DNA of 64,000 nt from Ustilaginoidea virens (Eukaryota > Ascomycota > Sordariomycetes > Hypocreales > Clavicipitaceae): NCBI RefSeq assembly GCF_000687475.1, contig NC_057318.1, forward strand, positions 1,178,001 through 1,242,000, in the 5' to 3' direction. A program made the translations under genes and the position numbers. The notes below the pieces were generated by a model. It was not told where the DNA came from, ran no database searches, and saw only the letters and a list, made by a program, of their open reading frames with translations. Below are positions 1 to 10,631 of this stretch, in pieces (the first letter of the stretch is position 1; each line of letters opens with the position of its first letter).

Positions 1-2
1 TG

Positions 3-455
3 GCCGTCGTAGACACCACCTTGGTCCGAATTGGGTGGTTCCTCCTCCCAGTCGTCATGTTGGGATGCGCGCTTATGCTTGGGGTGGCATTACTGGTCAA
101 CAACATCCAACGACGATTCCCCATCTACTGGTGGACCCCCGATAACCTCGGCAGAACCGAACCCATCTTGCAGAGGCCGACCTCTGATGAAGTGAAGGAA
201 CACGCAGTGGACCAAGACGACGCCATGGAAAGCTCTCTCCCACCAGCCGGATCCTCAGCCATCGTGGGCACGGCTGGCCATACGGATTCCCACCCCGAAT
301 TGCAGGCTCGAGATTCCGGCCCGAGGTTCAACAGTGGCCTCCAACACCCCCAAGAGGTCGTCGTAATCAAGCGAGGAGTCGTTCTTGTTCCGGGACACAT
401 GTACCTGACACAAGAAGAAGCCCAGCTTCTAGAAACTATGAGTCTGCGACTGTAA
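3..455 (+). CDS. 3' end of an unknown single-pass membrane protein gene (partial)
   Basis: The reading frame is already open at the left edge of the window, so only the C-terminal part is present; it stops at 453-455. The visible part begins with a hydrophobic segment of about 20 residues (WFLLPVVMLGCALMLGVALL), followed by a short basic patch (NNIQRR) and then a polar tail of about 110 residues with no cysteines and no domain I recognise. This is the layout of a C-terminal transmembrane anchor with a cytosolic tail. No ATG is visible in this frame near the edge, so the start and any upstream exons lie outside the window. The family cannot be named from this fragment. Confidence 0.55.
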   Translation, partial: AVVDTTLVRIGWFLLPVVMLGCALMLGVALLVNNIQRRFPIYWWTPDNLGRTEPILQRPTSDEVKEHAVDQDDAMESSLPPAGSSAIVGTAGHTDSHPELQARDSGPRFNSGLQHPQEVVVIKRGVVLVPGHMYLTQEEAQLLETMSLRL

Positions 456-482
456 ACTGCGTCTTGCTGTGGCTCATTTTCT

Positions 483-518
<36 letters not shown>

Positions 519-1340
519 AAGAAACATTTCTAGCAGACGTGGCAGACCGGCAAGATTCCGACTACCACCACCACCTGCGGCTATGTAAAGGGCCCTGGAT
601 TCGGACTGTATCGGCAAAAATCCCCGGCCATGATGGCCAAAGCCGGCCGCGGAAATTCAGCGATTAGAGAGGCACACGGGGTTACTCTGGTTTAGCGAAC
701 CAAGGATTCTGGTACAGCATCGTCCAGAAATGACGGGTGCGACGCGACGTTTCGGGGACGAGACAAACCAACCACTGGCACGCAAGCACCATCTCGAGGC
801 ATTGGCGTACCATGTTGAAGACTCCCCAGCCCTCTTGCATTATTATGTGCATTGTGCACGACAGCGCGCCTTGAACCGCGCGGCCGGCCAATAGCGGGCG
901 CGGTGGTAAGCGTGCAATTACCCAAGAGGGCAAACTCTGTGGGTTTCGCAGCGCGCCAAAACCATCCAGGGAATGGAGCGGGGGATTTTCCACCACGTAG
1001 TTGTCGTCTTATGTCAATACATAGTATGTACCAGCCAAGGGGGACATCGCCAGACAGACCTGGTGCGAACACGAACCCGTCCATGGACACATGGATGATC
1101 AGCTACGCTAGTCTTTTATTTATTTTCCGTCTCGAATATTGATAAAAATTCCATGATTCATTTCGTATTTATTTCAAAGGGGCAAATGCAACTCGGCCAT
1201 TCCAAGATGGAACAGCTGACATAAATATGCGGACGTGGGTCGGGTTGAATGCACGTGACGACGATTCCCCGTCGTCCGACTCATTTTCTTCACCCTGTTG
1301 AGATCCATCCCCCCCGCTTCCTTTCCTTGGCAGGGCAGGT
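456..1340. other. Intergenic, convergent gene ends; T34 tract
   Basis: The stretch lies between the 3' ends of two convergent genes. It holds a run of 34 T at 484-517, about 30 bases after the upstream stop codon. The short open frames on both strands have no coding character. No RNA gene was recognised. Confidence 0.6.
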
Positions 1341-2225
1341 TCAGAGCCGTCCCGCCAGGTATTTCCCCCACGCATAGTAGCCACCGTAGCTCAGCACCCC
1401 TAGGGTAAACGCTTTGCTGACATATGTAAAGAGTTGCCCATTAGCCCTGCTGAGCGCTGTCGAATTCCGCGTGTCCATGTTCTCCACGAAGGATGCGCGG
1501 TCGTTGACGTGGGGAAACGGCGCCTCGACCATCTCGCCCGTTTTGCCGTCCTTGATCATGGGAACAGGCACGCCGAGATACTCGCAGAGCGGGCGGAAGC
1601 CGTCCTTGACGGAGAATTCGAGGCGCCGGTGGGCAGGAATGGCATCTCGAACGTCTTGGTATCGCTTGTGGAACCACTCAATGGCCTTTTCCTTTTCTTT
1701 GCCATGGTCGTACGGCATGGCGTACTTTCTCATGGCCGTCAGCAATCGGATAAATGCGCGGTGATTATCATCGAGCACGGCACAGTATATGCTTAGCAAG
1801 TTGCCTAGCAGCGAGTCGGGTTGCATGGCTTTGTAGACGGTTTCGCAGACACTGTCGTACCACTTCTCCGGATCACGGTTGAGAACGACAATCTTGGCCT
1901 CGGGATACGCCTCGGCCAGCTCCAGGGTGAACAGGGCACTCGGCAAATCGACGCAGGCTTGCGATTCCCCAAGCAGCCTGTCCCAATCCTCTCGGGTCCA
2001 TTTGTCGCCCTTGCCAGCGTATTTTGCCTCCAAGGCTTTGGTCCAGAGGTCCGCATCGAGTGGGAGGTTCGAAATCACCGCGGACATGTGGTAGCAGTTG
2101 TGAAGGCCTAGCTGATGCAGGGCAGTTTGCATGCTCCGGGATCCCGTCCTATGTACGCCATGGACAATGACGCGCATGGGAACCTGGCGACTTGGCACAC
2201 CGCGCGTAAGCCGTGTTGATGACAT
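1341..2225 (-). CDS. Sulfotransferase-like P-loop protein (Sulfotransfer_4 family)
   Basis: This single-exon gene encodes 294 residues. Near the N-terminus, VHGVHRTGSRSMQTALHQLG fits the PAPS 5'-phosphosulfate loop of fungal Sulfotransfer_4 proteins, which are often mislabelled as epimerases. Further family signs are DLPSALFTLELAEAYPEAKI, then VLNRDPEKWYDSV, and a C-terminal CEYLGVPVP block. The protein ends in a hydrophobic segment (VSKAFTLGVLSYGGYYAW), a likely tail anchor, which is common in this family. The start at 2225 was chosen because the preceding SRQVPMRVIV matches the usual family N-terminus; an internal Met at 2177 is the alternative. The substrate is unknown. The gene is convergent with the membrane protein gene to its left. 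Confidence 0.8.
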   Translation of the reverse strand: MSSTRLTRGVPSRQVPMRVIVHGVHRTGSRSMQTALHQLGLHNCYHMSAVISNLPLDADLWTKALEAKYAGKGDKWTREDWDRLLGESQACVDLPSALFTLELAEAYPEAKIVVLNRDPEKWYDSVCETVYKAMQPDSLLGNLLSIYCAVLDDNHRAFIRLLTAMRKYAMPYDHGKEKEKAIEWFHKRYQDVRDAIPAHRRLEFSVKDGFRPLCEYLGVPVPMIKDGKTGEMVEAPFPHVNDRASFVENMDTRNSTALSRANGQLFTYVSKAFTLGVLSYGGYYAWGKYLAGRL

Positions 2226-3551
2226 TGTTGAGTGTGTCTAGACCGACAAAAGAAACCGGCACCAAGGTTTTCAATCTTTCAACACAGGGAAGGGGAGGTG
2301 TCCTGTCTTTTAGATATACGGGCATCTAACTACTCTCGCCCTCCTTGGGGCAGAGTCGGCATCACTAATTGTGGCACCTGTGGCCAAAGACAAGTCATTC
2401 GGAAGCCATGGACGGTTTAAATCCCTGCTAGCCAAGCAGTAGGCGCACCTAGTAGTGAGCCGTTAGTATCCTTGGCTTGGTCGGATGCAGCTGAGGTAAA
2501 ACGCTTTTCCAAACCTAGCATGTGGATATACGCACCAAAGTCCTGAGTTTATCATGATTGGCTGCATACTTGGTATGGTAGGTCGGTTTGGCGCAATCCA
2601 TCGTGGCCTCCACCAATGGCAGCTGACAGTAGTAGCATTTTTAGCGCGGGAGAGAGAGAGTCTGGTGTGTTTTGGGGGGGAGCGGTGTCGATGGTGTAGA
2701 TGGGCTCATCAGATGGACGGCAGGTACTCCGTATAGAGTATAGATGGGATGTCCCGAGCTGATGCTTATACTCTGGCTTATGCTGGTCTGGTGCTGTCTG
2801 GTGACTCCTTCCACCCATGAGTGAGCCTGCTCCAATGCGTCGTGTCGCTTCTGGTGCGTTCAAACGTTCTCTTGCCTCTCGCCTCGCGGATTCGCGCCGG
2901 CCCTGGCCACGATGGCGCCGCCCTTGCTGCCTCCAAGCAAGACTGTTGGCAAGCGGGGAATGCATTGGCGCAGATTCCATCAAAGCCAGCCCCCATTGGA
3001 TAGAATCGGCAATTGCCCACAAGCAAAGCTAGGAAATGGGCGGAGAAACATGCTGTCTGTCGGCTGTAGAGTTCAGCAAGGAAAGGTGAGGGACGTAACC
3101 AGCTGCTTGCCCCTTTACGGCCAGGGGATGGAGAGTTTAAGGGCTAAAGAATTCAATAGTCCGGCAGCCACCGACTGATAAATATGTACAGGTAGATAAG
3201 GTAGGCAATAAGCCGTCACCCCCGCCTTTGCTTTTTGCCAGGCTGCGTGATGATGACTTGCATTGAGCCCCGGGGAAAAAAGGGACGGGGAGCGGACGGA
3301 TGGAAATTTGACGTCTCGTGGTTTCGACGTGTCCATGTGTCCATGTCCGTTTCAGGCAGGAGGCTGGGAGCAGGTGGCGGCGGGTGGCGGCGGGTGCAGT
3401 GGAGGGGCAGTTGACTGTTTTCAGGCCAGCACCTTGTACTCCGTAGCTCCTAAATAACTACTACCAGCCGCCTGGGCGTAGTCGAATCACGTGACACGCA
3501 ATCGGGCCGGGTATGCATGCCTCTAAATGGAGGTAGATACCAGATAGATAG
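2226..3551. other. Intergenic, no gene seen
   Basis: This is the upstream region of the sulfotransferase-like gene. I find only short overlapping frames without family resemblance. Two copies of the 9-mer TACTCCGTA lie at 2725 and 3437. A GGTGGCGGCGG direct repeat occurs near 3374. Confidence 0.5.
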
Positions 3552-3706
3552 ATGCCTCAGGTGAAAAAGTTTAGTACCCTCATCTGTTCCCAATGCTCCT
3601 TCCTGTCAGACCGCATTGGAATTCGATAGATATGCTTGATTTCCACTTCTAAACAGGTATTCATCAAAGCATTCATCAAAACACTCCGTCACATAGCTAG
3701 GCATAG

Positions 3707-3949
3707 TTGCGAAACGCCCCTCATATACGCACAAGAAATAACGCAACCCTTATCTGCTCTGTCTGCTCTGATAACCAGCATCATTACGCAGACGGACTAT
3801 TCCGTGGTAGTCTGAGAAATCGCAAATGGAAACACATAGTTGCCCCCAGGAAAGAGCCTATCAAGGGCGAGCTCGCCTGCTTGTCCTGCAACCTCTTCAT
3901 ACCGGCCGGACGGATGAGCAACGATCCTTGCCTGATCTGTCATGATTAA
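3707..3949 (+). CDS. Possible 3' exon of a small three-CxxC zinc-binding protein
   Basis: An open frame of 80 codons ends at 3947-3949. It contains CSVCSDNQHH, later LACLSCNLF, and ends with PCLICHD. Three CxxC pairs with nearby histidines in a short protein suggest one or two structural zinc sites. The frame has no ATG: it opens directly after a TAG at 3704-3706, and that AG could be a splice acceptor. A possible first exon is ATGCCTCAG at 3552-3560 followed by a GTGAAA donor, which joins in phase, but the donor is weak. I do not recognise the family. It could also be a decayed fragment or chance. Confidence 0.3.
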   Translation: MRNAPHIRTRNNATLICSVCSDNQHHYADGLFRGSLRNRKWKHIVAPRKEPIKGELACLSCNLFIPAGRMSNDPCLICHD

Positions 3950-6819
3950 CTGCATTGCAGTCAACAACCCCCCTTGCTGTCATGTTTCCCACGGGGTAAG
4001 TAAGGCCTCGATCACGTATCAATCAACAGCCACGTTGAGCCAAAGTAGGTACGCAACAACACCCCAAACCATTGAATAGGTTACCTTTGTACGAGATTTA
4101 TTCCTCGTATATCAGTTCGAGGATCTCTAGGGTTACATCTGTGTTACGTCATAGCTGCGGTGTGAACATCATGTCTTTTTTTAACATTCCTTGAATTTAT
4201 AGACGCACTAGTGGTGGAAACAAGGAGGGCCCCTTTACATTTTTAGCTTTTCCAGTTTCGTCAATATCCCAGTGTCTGTGACAGGTGGTAAGCCAATGTC
4301 TCTGAACCCGATAAAAATAAAAGCATCAACAACTAGCTCTCGAGCCTCGAGTAGACCCGTGTATATGATGAGCTAATGCTTGTTGATATCCCTCTGTAGG
4401 CGTAGGGACTCGAGCTGGCCAGATTTGCGTCTCTTATGCCAAGGGTTGCATCAGCCGGTTTTCCGAGGACACAAGCAGTTGCAACTTGCAGCTCTTCAGC
4501 CGAAAAAAACAGGCTTCATGATGAAGATCTTTGGAGCAGCAAAAGAGGTTCACCGCAACTTGCGGATCATGTCCTGGGAAAGAAAAAGCACCTCCAGCGC
4601 GTCGGAGTCCGCATTAGCTCAATGGCCATGCATCTCAAAAACTCGCGTCGATGGCAAGAAAAGAAAAGAAAAGAAAAGAAAAGAAGGAACAATGGCGTTG
4701 GCTGGGTTCGCTAGGAGTAGTATACCATTCGGGCCTAGCAAATCCTCACAGGGATGGCATGGCCGAGTCGGCAGCCAACCATCACTTCCTTCATCCGCGA
4801 TAGATGCCCAATGTTGCCGGCTATAAAGATGTTTCAGAGCCAGATGAAAGTCACAGGAATAGTTTGTTATACGGTACCCACGTACCGCAGGGTGGCTACC
4901 TACCTCCTGTATTATGTCTCACTGGCCTTGCAAGACGGGTCAATTTGTTGCGGGTTTTTGGGAAAAGCACCGACTTGCCTGCCATTCCCGCAGCTTCCCG
5001 GGCCATCCTTTGTCCAATTGCAAAGCAGTCAACCAAGCGCTCTCGATGCGGTGATGTAATGGCGCATATGAAGGCGAAAGCCCGCGTTAGTCGCTTTGGT
5101 GACAGACAGGGTTACTTCCCGGGCCAACAAATCATTGGCAAAGCCGAGCCGAGCCGCGCCGTATCCCAGCTGGCAGATGGGTGATGGGTTCGGCAGCTCT
5201 CGCACTTCTTTCTATCTTGAGCACAGCAGTCAGTCATAGTCATGTTGGTCCTTGGACGCCAGGGGCAACGGCAGCGGCTACGAGACAACTGCAAGCAACT
5301 CTGTCTTACAGGTCAGCAGGGGTTATATGTCGTGGGAAATTAACCAGACACGACCAGGCGCAAGATGGATGCTGGCTGGGAGGCAGCAGGATCAAGTGTG
5401 TTGAAACAGGGTGGGGCGGGGGAGGGGTGGGGGTGGGGTGGGATTTGGGGGGTCCGTGACCTATCTAGCTGACGACATAAACGTCATTGCCGCTTGATGA
5501 ATTTTCCAACGAGTCAAATCCCCTGGGCCTGGTTGGCGAAAGCGGCCCCGCTTTCCCGGTCTTGATTTCCTCTCGTCTCGGTTTGCATGTGGTCTGATCC
5601 AACTAATCCCGCTATTGGTTGATGATTTCGCGAGCAGACTAATGTTATTTATCAAATACCAGGGGGAAGATTCTGCTGTTGAAGATGCATAGCTTAGGTA
5701 GGAACCTTAGGCGAGTTAGATTATGTAGGTACCTTCCTACCTCCCTACCAGGTGCCTATGGTGCCCAAGGTACCTGGTACCTCTGTCTGACCTACTAAAC
5801 TTAGCAGACAAGTATCAGTTTTGATCAGCCACTTCCTATCGCACGCCAAGTAAAATGCCTCCTCTTATCTGGCTTCTGGACCCTCAAACTCGACACTAGT
5901 CTTTTGATAAACAGCGACTTGCGTCTAGATCGATGGATAAGCATTGTAGAGAGTACTGAGCTGCTCTCGTCAATACTTCAAACTTCATATTCGGGTGACT
6001 CCGGTCGCTTTAGAATTTGGATTCCGTCGGAACAGGTCAGCAGCTTGCATCTGCCGCTTCACAGCACGGACTTTTTCGACTCGCACGCAATTCAGGAGGA
6101 TCAGAAGGTTTTTCGGTGGTGGTGGTTCCTTCCCACAAACCACAAGGCCTCAATTGTACTCCGTACCTGTTCCCTCCCGAGGCAACTGTTAGCCCCCAGG
6201 CTCCAGGTACCTCCTTCCTGGTCGGAAGTATTGACCCAAGGTACGGGGTACCCAAGGCACCTTTCCGAGCCAAGATCCCAAGAGAATCCTGGCCACAACA
6301 TCCCGGATTCGTGTCCACATCGCGCAATATGATATGAATACCAGAAGCGAAAACTCTTTCAAGCACAGATCTGCCCCTGGCAGGGCAAGGCTGGCTGGCT
6401 GCCGTCTTGAATCTTGACGCCCGTATCTTAGCACCAGCTCCCTCCACCCCACTTGCTCCACGACCACCAGACGGACGTATCTTCATCCCTTGGTAGGGAC
6501 CGCAGTGACCCTCTTTATCTACCACGTTAGAAGCGTGCCTTGTCTTGATGATACCGCTGAGATTTTGGATTTCGGGCTTGGGCGCCGATCCTGCTTGGTC
6601 TATGGTGCCATCGGCTTTCCCTTTGCGTTTAGGGTTGGAGGGTGGACTGCGTCCTCGCTCCCATCGCCCGGAGAATTTAAGACCAATGTCCCATTCTCTT
6701 CCGTCCTCGGGCTTCTCTCGAAAGAACGGTTGCCTCCCATCTTCCGGCAGCAGCTCCTCGACCTGGGTCGCGGCTTGTACTTGGAACCACCCGCTTCCAA
6801 GACTCTGCGTTTGGAAGCC
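3950..6819. other. Long intergenic region upstream of the PRM10-like gene
   Basis: About 2.9 kb hold no convincing gene. There is an AAAAG-type short tandem array near 4659-4683. At 5690-5790 and 6200-6260 there are dense AGGTACC/GGTACCT elements, including the inverted repeat AGGTACCTGGTACCT, of the kind found elsewhere in this window. One TACTCCGTA copy lies at 6157. The last few hundred bases are the likely promoter and leader of the next gene; the frame is open upstream of its ATG but lacks another ATG. Confidence 0.5.
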
Positions 6820-9681
6820 ATGGCGCCAAACACGTCCAGCGACAATGCCAACGCCCACGACGCCAACGACGACAACCACAACAACAACAACGTCAACGAC
6901 CCCAGCACATCCAAGACACCAAATCCGAAGCCAAAGAAGCGGGTTGTCTGGTACTCCAGCAGTCAGGATGAACCAAGCACAGGCACAGAAGAGGACACAA
7001 CAGCCTCCTCAACAGTCTCAAAAGGCATCGCTAGCGCCTTGTCTACTGCAGACTCTGGTGTCCCACAGGATTCGAACCAGCTTCCAGAGATAGCTATTCA
7101 CAGTTCAAGTACAGGAAAAAATGTCAAAGAAACCACGTCAGCAAGGGGGGTCGGGTTGCCACCTCCTGCCATCAACCTGCAAGACCTCTCAACCTCGGCT
7201 CCGAGCTCACCTGGACCATTTCTTACCCCGCCTGGTGCCCCTGACGCGGGAGAATTGAGGATGGCTCTCAACTTGATCCTGAACGAGGAGGAGGGAAGAC
7301 GACAAGAGCAACTTCCACCCTGTCAACCCACTCCTCGAACTCCGAGACCAGCCTTGAGACGCAATACAAGCTACAATGTTCCCGAGGAACGCGAGAAGGC
7401 GGACCAGGCAGAACATCAAGCCACCGAGCGCCAGCTTCGCTCCATGAATGACGCACGTCAGCGAGCGGATCAGCTAGCCATGTCTGTAGGGAGCTATTCT
7501 GCTCCAGGATCAAGGCGAAACTCGAGGGAGGTGTCTTTGCTCCAACCTCTGATGAAAGACCTGTGCAATCCTGGCCATGCCTCGAAGGATGATGCTGCCG
7601 ACGCGTGGGGACCACATGATCAAGTACGAGGCCGCACCCCCTACAGTCGCAGACAACCCCTTCTTCGAGAAAATTCCGTTGCGGAAGAGACCGTGGCCAA
7701 GGCCCCCGCACAAATGGGTAATTCACACCAAGATGAGCCCGGCTCGTCTGGCACCACCACACCCGTACCCCCGCATGGTTACGGCGATGGATACGTCCCC
7801 CCTCCACCAACGTATCGAGGCGGTATCCTGTCTTCGTTGCTCAAGCTCCATCAGCATGGGAGAACGGCCTCGAGCGGCAGCAATATCAGCGGACCGCCCA
7901 CCCCTCTCTCATACTCGACTCCTGTCATGTCGCCACGCTCCTCTCCGCCGTCCTCAAGATCTCCTTCTGCAGCTGGAGGAAACCGATCACGGTTTGCCGG
8001 CGGTTTATTCTCCAATCTCCGGGGACGCCATTCCACCACTGAGCTTATCAAGTCCTCTTCGATGCTGGCTGCCCCGGTTTCCGGCGACATGTCCGACGTC
8101 TGGATCGAGCCGTTGAAGAGAGAGAAGATGGAGAAGACGCCGAAATCGAAGAAGGAGCAAATTCGCATCACTATCCACATCGCCGGAATCATTGCCCGGC
8201 ACCGGTATCTCCTCAAACTGTGCCGCGCCCTCATGCTCTACGGTGCTCCGACGCATCGCCTGGAAGAGTACATGACCATGTCCTCACGGGTCCTCGAGAT
8301 TGAAGGACAGTTTCTCTACATACCGTCCTGCATGATCATCAGCTTCGATGATAGCGCAACACACACGGCAGAAGTGAAGCTCGTCCGTGTGCGGCAAGGA
8401 ATCAACCTCGGAAAGCTGCGCGACGTTCACAACATCTACAAGGATGTGGTTCATGACAAGCTAGGTGTGGAAGAGGCGACGAAGAGACTCGACGAGGTCA
8501 TGAATCGCAAGCCCAAGTTTCACGTCTGGTTCCAAGTCGCCATGTACGGCATCGCATCGGTTTGCGTGGCGCCCTTTGCCTTTGAGGGCCGCTTCATAGA
8601 CTTGCCGATGGCCTTTATGCTAGGCTGCATCGTCGGCCTGCTGCAGCTCGTCTTGGCTCCCAGCAACGAGTTGTATGCTCACGTCTTCGAGGTCTCGGCG
8701 GCCGTCATAACCTCCTTCCTCTCCAGGGGGCTCGGTTCCATCAAGAACGGGCAGCTGTTTTGTTTCAGCACCCTCGCCCAGAGTAGTATTGCCCTCATCC
8801 TGCCGGGTTACATGGTGCTTTGCAGTTCTCTGGAGCTCCAAAGCAACAACATTGTCGCTGGAAGCGTGAGGATGGTGCACGCCATGATCTACACGCTCTT
8901 CCTGGGCTACGGAATCACCATTGGGACCTCGTTGTACGGCATGCTGGATAAAAACGCCACCAGCGACACGCACTGTCAGAACCCTCTTCATCGTGGCTGG
9001 TACTTCCTCTTTGTTCCTGGCTTCACCCTCTGCCTCTGCATCATCAACCAAGCCAAGTGGAAGCAGACGCCAGTCATGACTGCCATGGCTTTGGCGGGCT
9101 TTTGCGTCAACAGCTACAGCAGCGAGCACTTTGAGGGAAACAGCCAGATCTCCAACATGCTGGGCGCCCTCACTGTAGGCATCCTCGCCAACCTATACTC
9201 GAGGCTGGGGAGACACGTGGAGAACGCCTGGCTAGACCTCGTGGACTGGTGGGAATCCCGACTGCGCCCAAAGTTTGCCAAGCGCCGCGACCCTGGTCCC
9301 GACTCGTGGCCCACGGCTTGCCCGTCCGACCCCGAAGCTGGACCGGGCATGCCGGAGAAGCCGTGTCGACAACCCCGCAAGATTGGCTACAGCCTTGCGG
9401 CGGCTGCTATGCTTCCGGCCATCTTTGTTCAAGTCCCTTCCGGTCTGGCTGCCGGCGGCTCGTTATTGGCTGGGGTTACGTCGGCAGACCAGATCACCGG
9501 CAACAGCACCGCCTCGCCGGGGGCCGGCAGCGCAAAGTCCGTCAGCAACCTCGACGTCACGCCCTTTAACGTTCTTTTCAGCGTCATCCAAGTGGCCATT
9601 GGAATTAGCGTCGGTCTCTTCTTGAGCGCGCTCATAGTCTACCCCCTGGGCAAGAGAAGGAGCGGATTGTTCAGCTTTTGA
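6820..9681 (+). CDS. prm10: PRM10-like ThrE/DUF1212 membrane protein
   Basis: A single exon encodes 953 residues. The first 430 or so are polar and low-complexity (Asn, Ser, Pro rich) and probably disordered. The conserved part starts near RYLLKLCRALMLYGAPTHRL, continues with MTMSSRVLEIEGQFLYIPSC and VRVRQGINLGKL, and then runs through about ten hydrophobic segments (for example FHVWFQVAMYGIASVCVAPF and DLPMAFMLGCIVGLLQLVLA). This is the ThrE plus ThrE_2 arrangement of yeast Prm10 (pheromone-regulated membrane protein 10) and bacterial threonine/serine exporters. The ATG at 6820 is the first ATG in a frame that is open upstream. The transported substrate is not known in fungi. The symbol reflects family membership, not tested function. 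Confidence 0.85.
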   Translation: MAPNTSSDNANAHDANDDNHNNNNVNDPSTSKTPNPKPKKRVVWYSSSQDEPSTGTEEDTTASSTVSKGIASALSTADSGVPQDSNQLPEIAIHSSSTGKNVKETTSARGVGLPPPAINLQDLSTSAPSSPGPFLTPPGAPDAGELRMALNLILNEEEGRRQEQLPPCQPTPRTPRPALRRNTSYNVPEEREKADQAEHQATERQLRSMNDARQRADQLAMSVGSYSAPGSRRNSREVSLLQPLMKDLCNPGHASKDDAADAWGPHDQVRGRTPYSRRQPLLRENSVAEETVAKAPAQMGNSHQDEPGSSGTTTPVPPHGYGDGYVPPPPTYRGGILSSLLKLHQHGRTASSGSNISGPPTPLSYSTPVMSPRSSPPSSRSPSAAGGNRSRFAGGLFSNLRGRHSTTELIKSSSMLAAPVSGDMSDVWIEPLKREKMEKTPKSKKEQIRITIHIAGIIARHRYLLKLCRALMLYGAPTHRLEEYMTMSSRVLEIEGQFLYIPSCMIISFDDSATHTAEVKLVRVRQGINLGKLRDVHNIYKDVVHDKLGVEEATKRLDEVMNRKPKFHVWFQVAMYGIASVCVAPFAFEGRFIDLPMAFMLGCIVGLLQLVLAPSNELYAHVFEVSAAVITSFLSRGLGSIKNGQLFCFSTLAQSSIALILPGYMVLCSSLELQSNNIVAGSVRMVHAMIYTLFLGYGITIGTSLYGMLDKNATSDTHCQNPLHRGWYFLFVPGFTLCLCIINQAKWKQTPVMTAMALAGFCVNSYSSEHFEGNSQISNMLGALTVGILANLYSRLGRHVENAWLDLVDWWESRLRPKFAKRRDPGPDSWPTACPSDPEAGPGMPEKPCRQPRKIGYSLAAAAMLPAIFVQVPSGLAAGGSLLAGVTSADQITGNSTASPGAGSAKSVSNLDVTPFNVLFSVIQVAIGISVGLFLSALIVYPLGKRRSGLFSF

Positions 9682-9790
9682 GTGTTTCTTTCCAAAACAT
9701 GCAGTGCCAGCCGCATTCAGTGGACGCATTCTGAGCGAGTCTGATTTCTCGTGTACATGACCAACCCGGGCTCTGCTACACTCTCTCTTT

Positions 9791-9821
<31 letters not shown>

Positions 9822-10631
9822 CGCCTCCCCTCCCTCTCATTTTTGTTGTTTTCCTTGCAGCGACATGGCTTTTTAATTTGCATGTGGCAGCTTGAGGCCA
9901 CCTCGATAGACAGCGTGGGCATTGTCAATACCTGAAGTGTTTTAGCTTTGCATCATTGCATATTTGATGTTGGGGACGGGGACTCGCCGCAGGCGCATCG
10001 CAACTTTTGGGAGTCCATCGATATTTTCCTCCTTTCTCTCATTCATATACTATCCCATTCGTGCCAACTCTTCTGTCGATTATTATACTTGGGTCAGTGA
10101 GGTATAGAGTGTTGGTCGCAACTTGAAATCTGTGCCAGGGTCTGATGTCTGAATCGACAGCGGGATGCTTTGGCAGTCCATCCCTCGAGATGGGTCTGGC
10201 CTCATGTCGCGCCAAATGGGGCAGCAATGACTCGTCATGTCTACTGCATGTCCATGTCCATGTCCGCGCCCGTGCCCGTGCCCGTGCCCGTGCTTCTTTT
10301 CCGTCTTTCAGCAGTCCATGTTTCTCTCTGATTCTGTATCGTGCGGGGAGACCAGGGAAGCAGAATAGGGACGTCACACTAGCAGTCAATATCCTGCTCA
10401 TGCATATTCTCGTGAGGTGTGAAAAAAAACACGCTTGCCTCCGGGTATTTATAATATCTACGATTCAAGCGACACTAGTGAGTGTACAATGCTCCATGGA
10501 TTGTATGTTATGCAGGAAATGAAGACAAAAAAAAATAGTCAAACAAAAACATCAAGAGTGCGTAGTACACGTTATTCATTCCGACGCCACTCTCTGCCTG
10601 GCGAAGGATCAAAACCTTCCCCACGCCCCCT
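9682..10631. other. Intergenic between convergent genes; T29 tract and hexamer repeat
   Basis: The region separates the 3' ends of the PRM10-like and GPCR genes. It holds a run of 29 T at about 9793-9821 and a short tandem block at about 10248-10293 that passes from CATGTC units to CCCGTG units. No gene was found. Confidence 0.6.

Noticed and set aside
4752..4830. TGGCCGAGTCGG at about 4759 matches a tRNA A box
   Set aside because: No B box or T arm follows within tRNA distance, and no cloverleaf can be drawn.
7060..7085. Reverse-strand GGTTCGAATCC inside the PRM10-like gene
   Set aside because: It lies in coding sequence and the flanks do not form a T stem.
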